A program made the position numbers and the translations under genes. Below the pieces are notes generated by a model that was not told the DNA's origin, did no database searches, and worked only from the letters and a program-made list of their open reading frames with translations. Positions 45,106 to 55,375 of a stretch of 64,000 nt of DNA are shown piece by piece (position 1 is the first letter of the stretch; every line of letters starts with the position of its first letter). The stretch is from contig NC_052621.1 of assembly GCF_016545825.1 (NCBI RefSeq), positions 23,462,940 to 23,526,939 of the forward strand, in the 5' to 3' direction. The stretch is from Eucalyptus grandis (Eukaryota; Streptophyta; Magnoliopsida; Myrtales; Myrtaceae).

Positions 45106-46596
45106 TGTGACGACCCAAACCCAAGACCGGAGTAGTACGGAGGGACGGACTAAGATTGCCTCGGCAGTACGCGGGCGAGGAGAGTGTGACGACCTGAGCG
45201 GTGGTGCGCGGGGAGGAGGGATGGCGGTGCGTCTGCGCCTCGTTCCCCGGACGTGCGCAATGAATGAGTCCCTCTCTTGTCTCACATCGCCTAGGGAGAG
45301 AGTTTTGGGTTAGCTTATAAGGTAATGGGCTCTCTAATGGGAAGGAGGGATGGCGGTGCGTTTGCGCCTTGGTCCCCAAATGAACAAAACCATGAGGACA
45401 AGCGAGTTCTGGCCTAGCTTATAAGGCAATAGACCCTCTCTAATTGTACATACGTGTTTTCGGAGGGAGTTCTGGGCTAACGTGTTTTCGGAGGAAGTTC
45501 TGGGCTAGCTTAGGACCCTCTAACTGTACCTAGCTTATAAGGCAATGAACCCTTTAACTTTGAGTTCTCTGGGCTAGCTTATAAGGTAATGGACCCTTTA
45601 ACTGTACCTAGCTTATAAGGCAATGAACTCTCTAACTTTGAGTTATGGCCTAACTTATAAGGCAATGGACCCCCTAACTTTTCTTGGGGTAGTACGGACT
45701 ACCCCGACCCGAGAGGAACAAAACTGTGAGGACAAGCGAGTTATGGCCTAGCTTATAAGGCAATGGACCCTCTAACTGTATATTTTCTTACACTGAGGAC
45801 TTAATGTCCAAAGCAGACATACTACCCCGACCCGAGAGGAACAAAACCGTGAGGACAAACGAGTTCTGGCCTAGCTTATAAGACAATGGACCCTCTAACT
45901 GTACATACGCATTTTCTTGCCGTGAAGACTTAGTGTCCAAAGCAGACAATGTACAAGCAATGGACCCTTTAACTATACATACGTGTTTTCTTGCCGTGAG
46001 AACTTACTGTCCAAAGTAGACAATATGTGTACAGTGGAAACCCCGACCCGAGAGGAACAAAACTGTGAGGAACAAAACTGTGAGGACAAGCGAGTTTTGG
46101 CCTAACTTATAAGGCAATGGACCCTCTAACTGTACATACGCATTTTCTTGCCGTGAAGACTTAGTGTCCAAAGCAGACAATGTACAAGCAATGGACCCTT
46201 TAACTATACATACGTGTTTTCTTGCCGTGAGAACTTACTGTCCAAAGTAGACAATATGTGTACAGTGGAAACCCCGACCCGAGAGGAACAAAACTGTGAG
46301 GAACAAAACTGTGAGGACAAGCGAGTTTTGGCCTAACTTATAAGGCAATGGACCCTCTAACTATACATACGCGTTTTCTTGATATAGTATGAGCTGGCCC
46401 GACCCGAGAGGAACAAAACCGTGAAGACTTAATGTCCAAAGTGGACAATATATGTACAGTGGAAACCCGAAACCGTGAGGACTTAGTGTCCAAAGAAGAT
46501 AATATATGTATAGTGGAGACTCGAGAGGAACAAAACCGTGAAGACTTAGTATCCAAAGTGGACAATATGTGTACAGTGGAGACCCAGGGTGTTACA
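45106..46596. mobile_element. Expanded TRIM-like element with internal tandem repeats
   Basis: An insert of 1491 bp, TGTGACGACCC..GGGTGTTACA, between tactt (45101-45105) and tactt (46597-46601). Unit 1 has the empty site near 4660-4705. The left part carries the block 'cctctcttgtctcacatcgcctaggga', shared with the small element at 42917. From about 45400 on it consists of degenerate copies of 'gaggacaagcgagttctggcctagcttataaggcaatggaccctctaactgtacatacg'. One 231-bp unit is duplicated almost perfectly (about 45901-46131 and 46132-46362). No coding capacity is seen. Confidence 0.8.
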
Positions 46597-46924
46597 TACT
46601 TCGTAGCTAGAACCCAAGGGGGTTAGAGACCATTTCGAATGGCAGCTCTAGCTAAATCTCACCTCAAATGTTTTGATCCCGGACGTCTGTTGAGAGGACA
46701 CTTGTCATAAAAAGAACAAAAGAAAAATAGAAGAGCACGGTTCAGAACTATTATTATTTTTAACAGCTTTTACTATCGATTCTAGGCTTTATATTACCGC
46801 TAACCAAACTTGTTTATTTTCCAGTCGGACATGTTGATAAGCAAAACTAAACTCCGAACGCGGAGATCTCCATCGCAAATGTCCTGAGAATAGATAAGAA
46901 GGATAAGTAGTTTGATCAAGGTCT

Positions 46925-47050
46925 CTATCGGACAACAATGAACTTTTGCAGCTCATGTGCTATAGCCAGTTCGCTCGGAATGCCCATATAGTTCATCAAC
47001 CGAAGCACATCCTCAAGATCATCTTCAATAACATTTGATTGTCCCACCTC
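46925..47050 (-). other. Orphan terminal-exon-like frame, unit 2
   Basis: Counterpart of 5032-5166. The acceptor ..CATGTAG|GAG leads into a 41-codon open stretch with the core NVIEDDLEDVLRLMNYMGI and then PSELAIAHELQKFIVVR, ending at TAG. The frame is held in both units while the surrounding DNA has indels, which favours a former or present exon. The family is not recognised. Confidence 0.4.
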
Positions 47051-47438
47051 CTACATGTTAATCATTTTTACCTGTCCAAATTCCTAGATCTGATCTGACT
47101 ATAAATTAAATTCCTAGGTCCGAAACAGTTGACTTTCTCATCAAGAAACACCCAGATATTTTACATAGTAGACAGTGACATCCGGGTGCACGTCAATTAA
47201 GTTCACTATTTCCACAATAACAGGGACACCTGAGGGCCGAATCCACCAACAATCAACAAAATTAAGTTCATCATGCAATCTCCATCAGATTGCGACATGA
47301 AAAAGACGTCCTACAATATCTAACGCCAACAGCAGAGGAGTCTACATACATAATGACAACAAACCACAAGGGTGCAACAGAGAGATTATTAAACTCAGAG
47401 ACAAAATATGAAAGAAAGTCTGGAATTCTATCGGCTGG

Positions 47439-50400
47439 TTACTGACTATGTGACTAGGAGTCCCATCTCCATTTGGCTACCTGGCATTAGTCTTCAAGAG
47501 GAGGGCTTCGGCTTCGGCTCCTGCTTTTGCCTCGGGCCGGACTTTCACTGCGGCTTGGGGAACCATCGATAGGCGGGGATCGTGAGTATGACCTCTCCCG
47601 ACTAGGACGTGGGGAGTATTGACTTCACTCGGCGGTGCCTTTTCTCTTGAGGCGAAGCAGATCTGACCCCAAAAAAATGCATCACATCATACGACAAAAA
47701 TATGCAAAAGCTTTGGAACTCGAAAATATCACTGCATAAACCAAAATTTTAGAATTTTACAGGGAGATGTGTCAACTAAAATCTCTAGCAACTGGACGCA
47801 ACTGGACAGATAATGAGATTCCCCAAAATACAATGATTACAACATACCAAGAACAAATTTCTTGCACAAGTTCAAAACCTCACCAAATGATAATAAAATG
47901 CATATCGTCAGGTATTGACTCAAAGTCATCAGGAGTTCTTATATCACAGCACACAACTTATGCCAAAAAAGTTCGCACACGTGTTGAATGATCCAACATA
48001 GCCTAAGTACCAGAAAAAAATAAATAATAAATTGCCATAGACCACAACTTGATGAGAACAAAACCATATTCACTAGATCCGGCTCGAGTCTACTGAGGTG
48101 ATGATGTTTATAGGGAAGGTCCCATAGAAAAATAGCTTTACAACAGGATGAAAGAGTTACAGACAAGCCCAGAGAGCATTAGCCATTGCATGCCTTCTTA
48201 TTTATTTGCCCTATTCAACTATCTATATGGTTTTGTTTTTTTTCCCCCTTCCCTAAATCAACTGAGGGAGGAAAAAGAACCTACAGCAAGAAACAAGAAA
48301 TCAAAGCAGGTCACATACCTTGAATACCTTCTTTTCGCAGGATGGGAGTAATAATCACGACTACAGGACCGAGATCTTGCATGGCGAGGAGGTGGAGACT
48401 AGGAATATCCCACCAGAGACCGTCTTCGATCACTTCTGCCTCTGCTGCATAGAACCAGAAGAATCAAATCCAATTTTATTTTTTTTTTAAGAAAAAGTAA
48501 TGCACACTTTTTCTTAAAAAGAAATTAAAAAAAAATCACCAAGACCAGACTCCAGTAGGTTCCTGTATTTAATTTATCAATTATTAACTCCAAGCAGATG
48601 CGGACAGTGTTTCGCCAAACCTGATTTTCTTCCACTTCATCCTATAACTTATTAACACAGGGATACAACCATTCATTCATGATGATGCCTCCGCTGTACA
48701 TATGATTCCATTTCAGGATTTCTTCCCAACCTCCTCCAAAGAATAATAAACCCTTTCCAAATGTTTCCACCAATATACTGCAGAACAGATGATCAACTAA
48801 GCATATGCATGTCTAGGATCCTTCACAACATTGTCAATGCCCCTCTATGCCAAAATAACTCAAACAAATTATAGAAAATTCCATCACATTATATAGACTT
48901 GTGCTACTATTCACCATGCATAAATTATATAGTTATGGAGACGGAAGGCACCTTATGCGCTCCCTCGCCCTCATTTCAGTAGGTTTCTTTCTATTCTCTT
49001 CTGCAAATACAACAGTCAACTCCCAACCAAGAAGCACATATCCATCCATATGGTACTTAGCCTCCGCAGCATCAGCAGGATCTACATATTGGACGAAACC
49101 AAAACCACGTGGCTCTCTGCATATAGAGAGAGAAAGAGAGAGATACAGGAAAAAGTCATAACAGGGTTCATTTGAAAAGCCAAAAAAACAAACAACATAA
49201 ACAGGGAAAACCACAGCATGTAACTTGCCAGAATATCCCCAACAAGCCATAAAGTCAGGATAAGCAAGTAAAAGCAAGCACTCTGGCTGCTAACCTTGCA
49301 AGTGTCAATTTTAAGATGACTTGATATTCTTCAAGACTTGGAACATCTTCTCAATGTATTCAAACCCAACTTCCTTCCACTCTTCACTACCATTAACATC
49401 ATCTTCAAATGAACTCTAATTACTTGATTGATCTCTTTAAAACTTTATTTTCACTGGGTAAATATCTCAACAACTTCAATAAAACACCCAACTGGTGAAC
49501 AAAGGAGAACACAGAAAGCTGCCCTCTGATCCAAATTAAAGTTTGCAAAAATGAACCCTTTAGCATGCTGAGTCAATCTCCCGAAGATAATTTTACCAAA
49601 ATGTAAACAGTGAAAGAAGACAAACTGAGTAAAACAATTACTAGGAAAAAACATTTCGATGCACAAGCTCTTGAATATTTCTACAAATTTACTGTGAATA
49701 AGAATCATGTATTCAAATTCCTTGCAAATAAAATCCAAGCAGAACATTGATTTGAATTATTATGACACAGAAATTTTCAGATGCATGGATAAAAGACTCG
49801 TTAAGTTTTATTAAATCAGCATCAAACATGAAACTTGTGAACTCAAAATGGAGATAAGTAGAAAAATTGTATCAGATAGAAGCTTCCAAAGGATTCTGAA
49901 ACCAAAGTCTACTATATGATAGCATTAACGTAATTGGCTGATGTTGCTCACCCAGTGTAGTAGTCCCTGGGCAAATAAATGTCCTTAAGAGCACCAAACT
50001 TGCCCAATTGACCTTCGAAGATCTTCTGGCCTGCAATAATTAGTCAAAGGTTATAGTATGCAACGTGCCCACAAGAAACCAATAGCATTTGCTTTCAAAG
50101 AAATGAATACATAGGAGAGGAAGAAGAAAAAACTCAGGATATTAATTTTCTCAAGTATGAAGTCTTCAGTTCAATTCCATTTTTTTCTTTAAAAAAGAAA
50201 AAAAAAGAAGTGTGAAACAGGAAGAATTATGTGTAACAATTAAATCAAACGAAGTCCTAGATATGCCTGAAAGAACCAGCCACTGACTCATGTTCGTTCA
50301 ACTTTATATTCCAATATGGCAATCAAAGAATTAAGTTTAATAAAGAACATACATAATGATCCACAAGGTCCAAGATTTTTGCAAAACAGGATGAAGGAAA

Positions 50401-50583
50401 TGCAGAAACAAATTTAAAAAAAAAAAAAAAAAAAAAAAACCTGCAGTCATGATGAAGATTGCGAACAAGGAGGCTAGCAGGCATATCTCTGCTGCGACCA
50501 ACATAACGACCCCTTGGACTAGGGCTCCGTCCTCTCCTGCCATACCCCCTCGGAGGAGATGGGGTGTAGCTCCTTCCCCTCAT
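47439..50583 (-). pseudogene. SC35-like SR splicing factor (SCL30A/SCL33 type), unit 2 copy
   Basis: The same gene as 12434-21117 but without the chromovirus. Exon 1 (50441-50583) is intact: MRGRSYTPSPPRGYGRRGRS, ending LLVRNLHHDC. Exon 2 (49952-50030) is 79 bases instead of 78; an extra base after 'LRR' shifts the frame and gives an early stop. Exon 3 (48952-49116) keeps the RNP-1 RGFGFVQY. Exon 4 (48319-48435) contains a TAG in the RS region (VGYS*SPPPRHARSRS). Exon 5 (47439-47655) has further indels. So this copy is broken at different places from the unit 1 copy. The intron 1 poly-T (50416-50439, minus) is longer here. Confidence 0.85.
50416..50439. repeat. Poly-A tract (poly-T in SR intron 1)
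   Basis: A homopolymer run directly behind the exon 1 donor of the unit 2 SR copy. In unit 1 the same place (20955-20975) is a shorter mixed A/G tract, so this run expanded after duplication. Confidence 0.7.
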
Positions 50584-50955
50584 TAGAAAGATTGATGAAC
50601 CCTACACAGTACACGAATGTTTCAGTATGCACACAAAAATGTTGAGGAAATGTAAGAGCAACCAGCACAGCATGATATCAAGGAGCTCGCCCATCTTTTG
50701 CTTTAACGAGAAATGAGAAAATTAAAGAAATAATTAAGACAACTAAATGACATATTGACCGAATCATAATGTTATACGAGCACTGGTAGAGGGAGTCACA
50801 TATGTCATCCAAAAAAACAAGCAAATTTTCATTGTCTTAATAGCACCAGAGGGAAATACAACAATAAGAACAGGGTAATCAGTTCGATTCACGACAGCCA
50901 TCACACAAGATCCCAAGAACCCAAACACAGGTACCCCACCATCATATGCCAGAGC

Positions 50956-51139
50956 TAGGGGTAAGCAGCAGTCTAGGGTCGACCTTGGACTGACCCTGGA
51001 CCGGCCTAACCCTGCTGGTCCTGGTCCGGTTTCCAAGGGGATCGGGTCGGTCCTCGGTCCTAAGATTCCAGGACCGATACTGTGCGGGTTGGTCCTCGGT
51101 CCTGGAAGTTTAGGGTCGGTCCAACCCGGACCAACCTTG

Positions 51140-51175
<36 letters not shown>

Positions 51176-52050
51176 TAAAGGAAATATATTTATATATAAT
51201 ATATTTTAGATATTTAATATATAATATTTTTTAATGTTTTTCTTATAAATAGTAAACCCAGCCATGTTCTTCACGCCGTGAAATGGGTGAATAGTGTTGT
51301 GAAATGGCTTAAAATGTCCTTAGCCTCTTGTATTATTCTTCTTATAGTTTAATTGTTTAGTTGCACTTTGCTTTTGAGTTTGTGTCAAATGGAAGAAGTT
51401 TTCGAATAGTAGTATTGCCATTGTTATGATGATGTGCCTATCAAGTGGTGTGAAGCTTAATTATTGATTGATTAGACTTTGCTTGATTGAATGTATGAAT
51501 CATTTTTGCATATAGTGTTACAAGTATTATTAATAGATGATTGCAGGAGAAGATGCTTAGAAAACATTTTTTGGCCTAGAATTCTTTTCTCTTAAACTTC
51601 CCATCTCATCCCATTTCCTGAAGGGAAGAATTATTTGAAAGACAAATCAAAAACAAGAAATTTATAGTATGCTTTAGCGATGGAAACACTTTATCTCTAT
51701 TAGCAATCTCGATCATTTATATAGTTTGTTGTTTTTAACTAGTGTGAACTTTTTATGATAACCTTGTCTTAAATTTATGTTGAATATGTACTTATATTTA
51801 TAGTTTGGTTTGATATGTAATTTGAATTAATGAGTTTTACTTTTTAAGGAATAAAAAATGAAATAAAAAAAATTATTGGCTGATCTCGGGTTGACCCTAG
51901 GACCGGACCGAACCCATAGGGTCGGTCCGGTCCTCGATCCCAGACTCGACCGAGTCGGTCCTCGGTCCCAAAAATTGGGAACCGACACTGTACGGGTTGG
52001 TCCTAGGGTTAGGCATCAGACCGGCCCAACCCGGACCATGATCACCCCTA
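50956..52050. mobile_element. hAT-like non-autonomous element upstream of the unit 2 SR copy
   Basis: The ends are TAGGGGTAAGC and GATCACCCCTA, imperfect inverted termini. The flanks gccagagc (50948-50955) and gccaaagc (52051-52058) form an 8-bp target duplication, the size used by hAT elements. Unit 1 has the empty site at about 21480-21490 (atatgccagagctaaagg). Each end is packed with subterminal copies of 'ggtcggtcc(t)cggtcc'-like words. The core is AT-rich and includes an (AT)n run at 51143-51172. No transposase is seen. Confidence 0.75.
51143..51172. repeat. (AT)n microsatellite
   Basis: An uninterrupted AT dinucleotide run of about 15 repeats inside the hAT-like element, between its GC-rich subterminal block and its AT-rich core. 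Confidence 0.9.
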
Positions 52051-52269
52051 GCCAAAGCTAAAGGTACTGAATAAGAAATCTGTACAACAGAGCCACGTGA
52101 ACCCGTATTCAATATCATGACCCTCAGGGTCTAAGTAGAATGAATCATCGATCATAAGTGATTACGTAGAAATAAAATGACAATTACCCTCGATGTTAAT
52201 GCCTGTGTTAACTCAGATATTCTCCATTTGCATAGAAATATGGCCTACAGAGAATTCAAGGAGCTCAAT

Positions 52270-53099
52270 GGCTCTCACGACCCAAAACTCTAACCCTATC
52301 ATAGTACCATGCGGGCACAAGCCAGTCCGACCGCCCCGCTACTCCATCACCGTCTTTGATCCAGAGACTGGGGCCTGGGACCTGCTCGACCCGGTTCCGG
52401 ACTACCCGGATGGGCTGCCGTTGTTCTGCCACGTCGCGAGCTAGTGGCCCTCGGGGGGTGGGACCCGGTGACCTACGAGCCAGTGGCCGATGTCTTTGCA
52501 TACAACTTCGGGGCGCAGGGGGGGCGTGGCGATGCCTCGGCGGGCCTCCTTCTTCGCCGTGGGCGTGCACGGCGGGTGCGTCTACGTGGCCGGGGGGCAC
52601 AACGAGGGCAAGAACGCGCTGAGGTCGGCGTGGGAGTATGACGTGGGGCGGGGTGAGTGGGCGGAGTTGCCCCCAATGAGCCACGGCCGGGACAAGTGCG
52701 AGAGGGTGGTGGCGGCCGAGGGGTGGTCCTTCTGGGTGCTCAGCGGGTACAGGACGGAGGACCAGGGCCAGTTCAAGGGGAGTGCGAAGGTGTACGACTT
52801 CGGGACCGGGGGAGTGGTGGCGGGCGGAGAGGGTGTGGCCGCTGGAGCGATGACCGAGCTCGCGCGTCCGCGCGGGAGGGACGGGCGGCTGTTCGACCGG
52901 GTCGGGTCGGACCCGGCGGTCCGGGCCGAGACGTGCCGGGTCTAGCTGGGGGAGGGCGGACCCTGGTGGCGGGGGCGGAGTACGAAGGGGGCGGTAGGGG
53001 TTCGACGTGGCAGAGGGGCAAAACAAGAAATTGGAGAGGATTAATGTTCCCGACAAGTTCTCCGAGTTCACGAGGACTGGGTGCCGCGTCCAAGTCTAA
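52270..53099 (+). pseudogene. Kelch-repeat F-box (KFB/KMD-like) gene fragment, unit 2
   Basis: Counterpart of 21690-22521. The kelch motifs are in several frames: RYSITVFDPETGAWDLLDPV (52193-52444), WDPVTYEPVADVFAYNF (52444 on) and YVAGGHNEGKNALRSAWEYD (52490-52945). A 13-bp deletion at about 52440 between two 'gcgagct' words shifts the frame and creates the first stop; further shifts occur near 52520 and 52710. The 3' end (..VPDKFSEF.. TAA at 53097-53099) is still readable. The F-box end is missing as in unit 1, so the 5' truncation is older than the duplication. Confidence 0.8.
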
Positions 53100-53103
53100 A
53101 GCT

Positions 53104-53430
53104 ACGAAGCACCGATACATTTCAAGAGTTTTCATATCGTGTCGTGTTGAACACTTCAATACTTGTCCGATACTCTCGGACACTTGATCAATACGTGTCG
53201 AAAAATCCGACACTTGATCAACTTTCCCGACACTCGAGTCGGAATTCCGACATACAAGTTTTCAACATATATTTCCGATATCGAGGTACATTTTAAAAAA
53301 TTTCAATAAATAAGAGGTCAAAATATATATATGTAAAAAAATAAAATAAAATAATAAAAATAATAAATTGAGAAAGAATAAAAACTTAATATTATCTTTT
53401 CTTTTGACTCTCATTTCCTGTAATACATAA
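53104..53430. mobile_element. Left half of GACACG-type element copy 3, unit 2
   Basis: Matches 22525-22853. The right half and about 240 bp beyond it are gone: 'aatacataatt' joins directly to 'gtttcctgag', while in unit 1 these are some 650 bp apart, with the word 'aatt' at the joint. A deletion through short homology explains it. Confidence 0.65.
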
Positions 53431-53524
53431 TTGTTTCCTGAGTTTCTAATGATGATGCCTGAAGGTGTTGTGTACAAGCTTGAGCAATGTAATTATGTGT
53501 GCTAAGCACTTTTTCTTTCTTAAC

Positions 53525-53653
53525 AAGAGTCTGTTTGGCGACTTAGACAAAGGATCCTATGTAGACGGGGTTATACGTAGATTGAGTTCGGATGGAAACA
53601 TGAACGATCTACCCCGATTCTTTGTGTTTACTCAACAATACTCGCCACGATGA
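53525..53653 (+). other. Exon-like conserved frame, unit 2
   Basis: The open stretch reads SLFGDLDKGSYVDGVIRRLS, then NMNDLPRFFVFTQQYSPR and a stop, followed by a donor-like AAG|GTAAGTTCC. The unit 1 copy (23585-23690) has two changes and an earlier stop. The protein is not recognised. It may be a captured or left-over exon. Confidence 0.3.
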
Positions 53654-54359
53654 TTAAGGTAAGTTCCTTTTTTTGTTAATTTTTTTTTTGTCGAGATCGA
53701 GGCAAATTCTAGTTGGTGATTATTTTCACCTTCGTTCAATGATGTCTGTTTTAATCCAATCCGATTCTGTGTTAGTCAGGATTCAAAAGGTTAGGTGTAT
53801 ATTTATTATCCAAAGTCACCCATCATACAAAGAAATATAAATTATTCAAGTCTTTAAGTCGGGTTTTTTTCTCTAAATGCCCTGATCCACACCCGTTGAA
53901 GAAGTTTTCAAGCCCTTACGGCTTAGGTGGGCTCTAGGGTTACAAGACCCATGATCAAGTCATATGATTCCATTAATTTAAGGTCTTCAATACAATATTA
54001 AATGCAATGATCAGGTCATATGATTCCATTAATTTAAGGTATTCAATACAATATTAAATTCAAAATAAACTATCAGAAACAAAAGATAAGCCAAAAAGTA
54101 AGAGTACAACTCGCTCCAATTTTATACCTATACCGGTATCCAAATTTAAGACATATTTGGGACGGGTTATGTCCCAAACCTATCCCATCAGCCGTATATT
54201 ATTTCCCAAATTGGCTACATGTTTTAACATAGTAGCTCAGACCAGGCCCGCCTCACCTAAGTAGTCAAGTCCTATCTACTTCACCTCATTAACAAAGATG
54301 GTGTTCTTATTGAACATACCGAGAAATCTATATGGTGTTTGTTTCGTAAGAAGAAGAAC
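53654..54359. other. Spacer across the unit 2 / unit 3 joint
   Basis: Non-coding. It contains the tandem 68-bp pair seen also at 24023-24125 and the uninterrupted joint at about 54214-54222, where copia element 1 is absent. No gene was recognised. Confidence 0.5.
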
Positions 54360-55375
54360 TAGGGGTGAGCATGGTCCGAGTTGGTCCGGGCCACCCCCTA
54401 ACCCAAGGACCAACCCGTACAGTGTCGGTCCTCAATTTTTAGGACCGAGGACCAACCCATTGAGCTTGGGACCAAGGACCGGACCGAGTCCGGTCCGGTT
54501 CCAGGGTTAACCCGGGACCAATCGATAATTTTTTTTTGTCTTATTTTTTATACTCCCTAAAAAAGCAAACCTACAAATTCAAATTACACATCCATCGACA
54601 ATGCGGCATTGTGCAACTAAACTATAAATACCAATACTTATTTAGCAAATTTAAGACGACACAATAATAGAAATTTCATACTTGCTAACCGCTCATCGAG
54701 ATATGGGACAAGATGGAAAGTTCTTGTAATCATCTATCTTTAATATTCATAACATCATATGCAAAAGCGTTTCCTGCATTTGATCATGTAGAGTCCACTC
54801 AACCAAAAAATGAGCTTCACACCACTTGACTAGCAAATCACCGTAACAATTGTAGTACTACTCTACTATTCAAAAACTTCTACCATTTGACACAAATTGA
54901 AAAGCAAAGTGCAGCTGAAATTCATTAGTAAAATACAATTAAACCATAAAAATTTCAAAATACTTAATATAAACCATGAATATATAACTTCACATCTTGT
55001 TAATTCACTTGAACTTCTAAACACCTGAAAACAAAACAAACGATACATAATTAATACTCAATAAAAGTTTTAAATTGAAATTACTATTAGTGCCATTGAT
55101 AGAACATCTCAATATAATATAATATAACAGACATTTTACTAAGGTTTGAATATATAAAGAATTATAAATAATATAATATAATATAATATACATAATTGGT
55201 CAAGGGTTGGACCGACCCAAAACTCTTAGGACCGAGGACCAACCCGCACAGTGTTGGTCCTAGAATTTCAGGACCAAGGACCGACCCAATTCCCTAGGGA
55301 ACCGGACCAGGACCGGCAGGGTTGGGCCGGTCCAGGGTCGATCCAGGGTCGACCCTAGACCGCTGCTCACCCCTA
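54360..55375. mobile_element. hAT-like non-autonomous element, unit 3
   Basis: The same family as 50956-52050 but in the opposite orientation. The ends TAGGGGTGAGC and GCTCACCCCTA are a perfect 11-bp inverted pair, with 'ggaccgaggaccaaccc'-type subterminal words on both sides and an AT-rich core. Unit 2 lacks it near 32140. The flanks (agaagaac / cccaatag) do not match each other, so one flank was probably lost by deletion. Confidence 0.7.

Larger units (their letters stand above)
32033..54220. repeat. Second unit of the tandem gene-block array
   Basis: The sequence starting 'gttttaacatagtagctcaaacc' at 32033 recurs at about 54218. The sequence ending unit 1 (..tttcccaaattggct, 24288) recurs at about 54214. 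Between these points the order AAE, SR, kelch fragment repeats that of unit 1. After its private insertions are removed, the unit is about 14.5 kb. The true duplication breakpoint cannot be read because both joints are identical. Confidence 0.85.

Noticed and set aside
45400..46560. CRISPR-like array
   Set aside because: The repeats are degenerate, of varied length and directly joined, within a plant TRIM-like element with a target duplication.
52265..53071. Minus-strand frame of 268 codons
   Set aside because: Pro/Arg-rich shadow of the GC-rich kelch fragment on the plus strand, without a domain.
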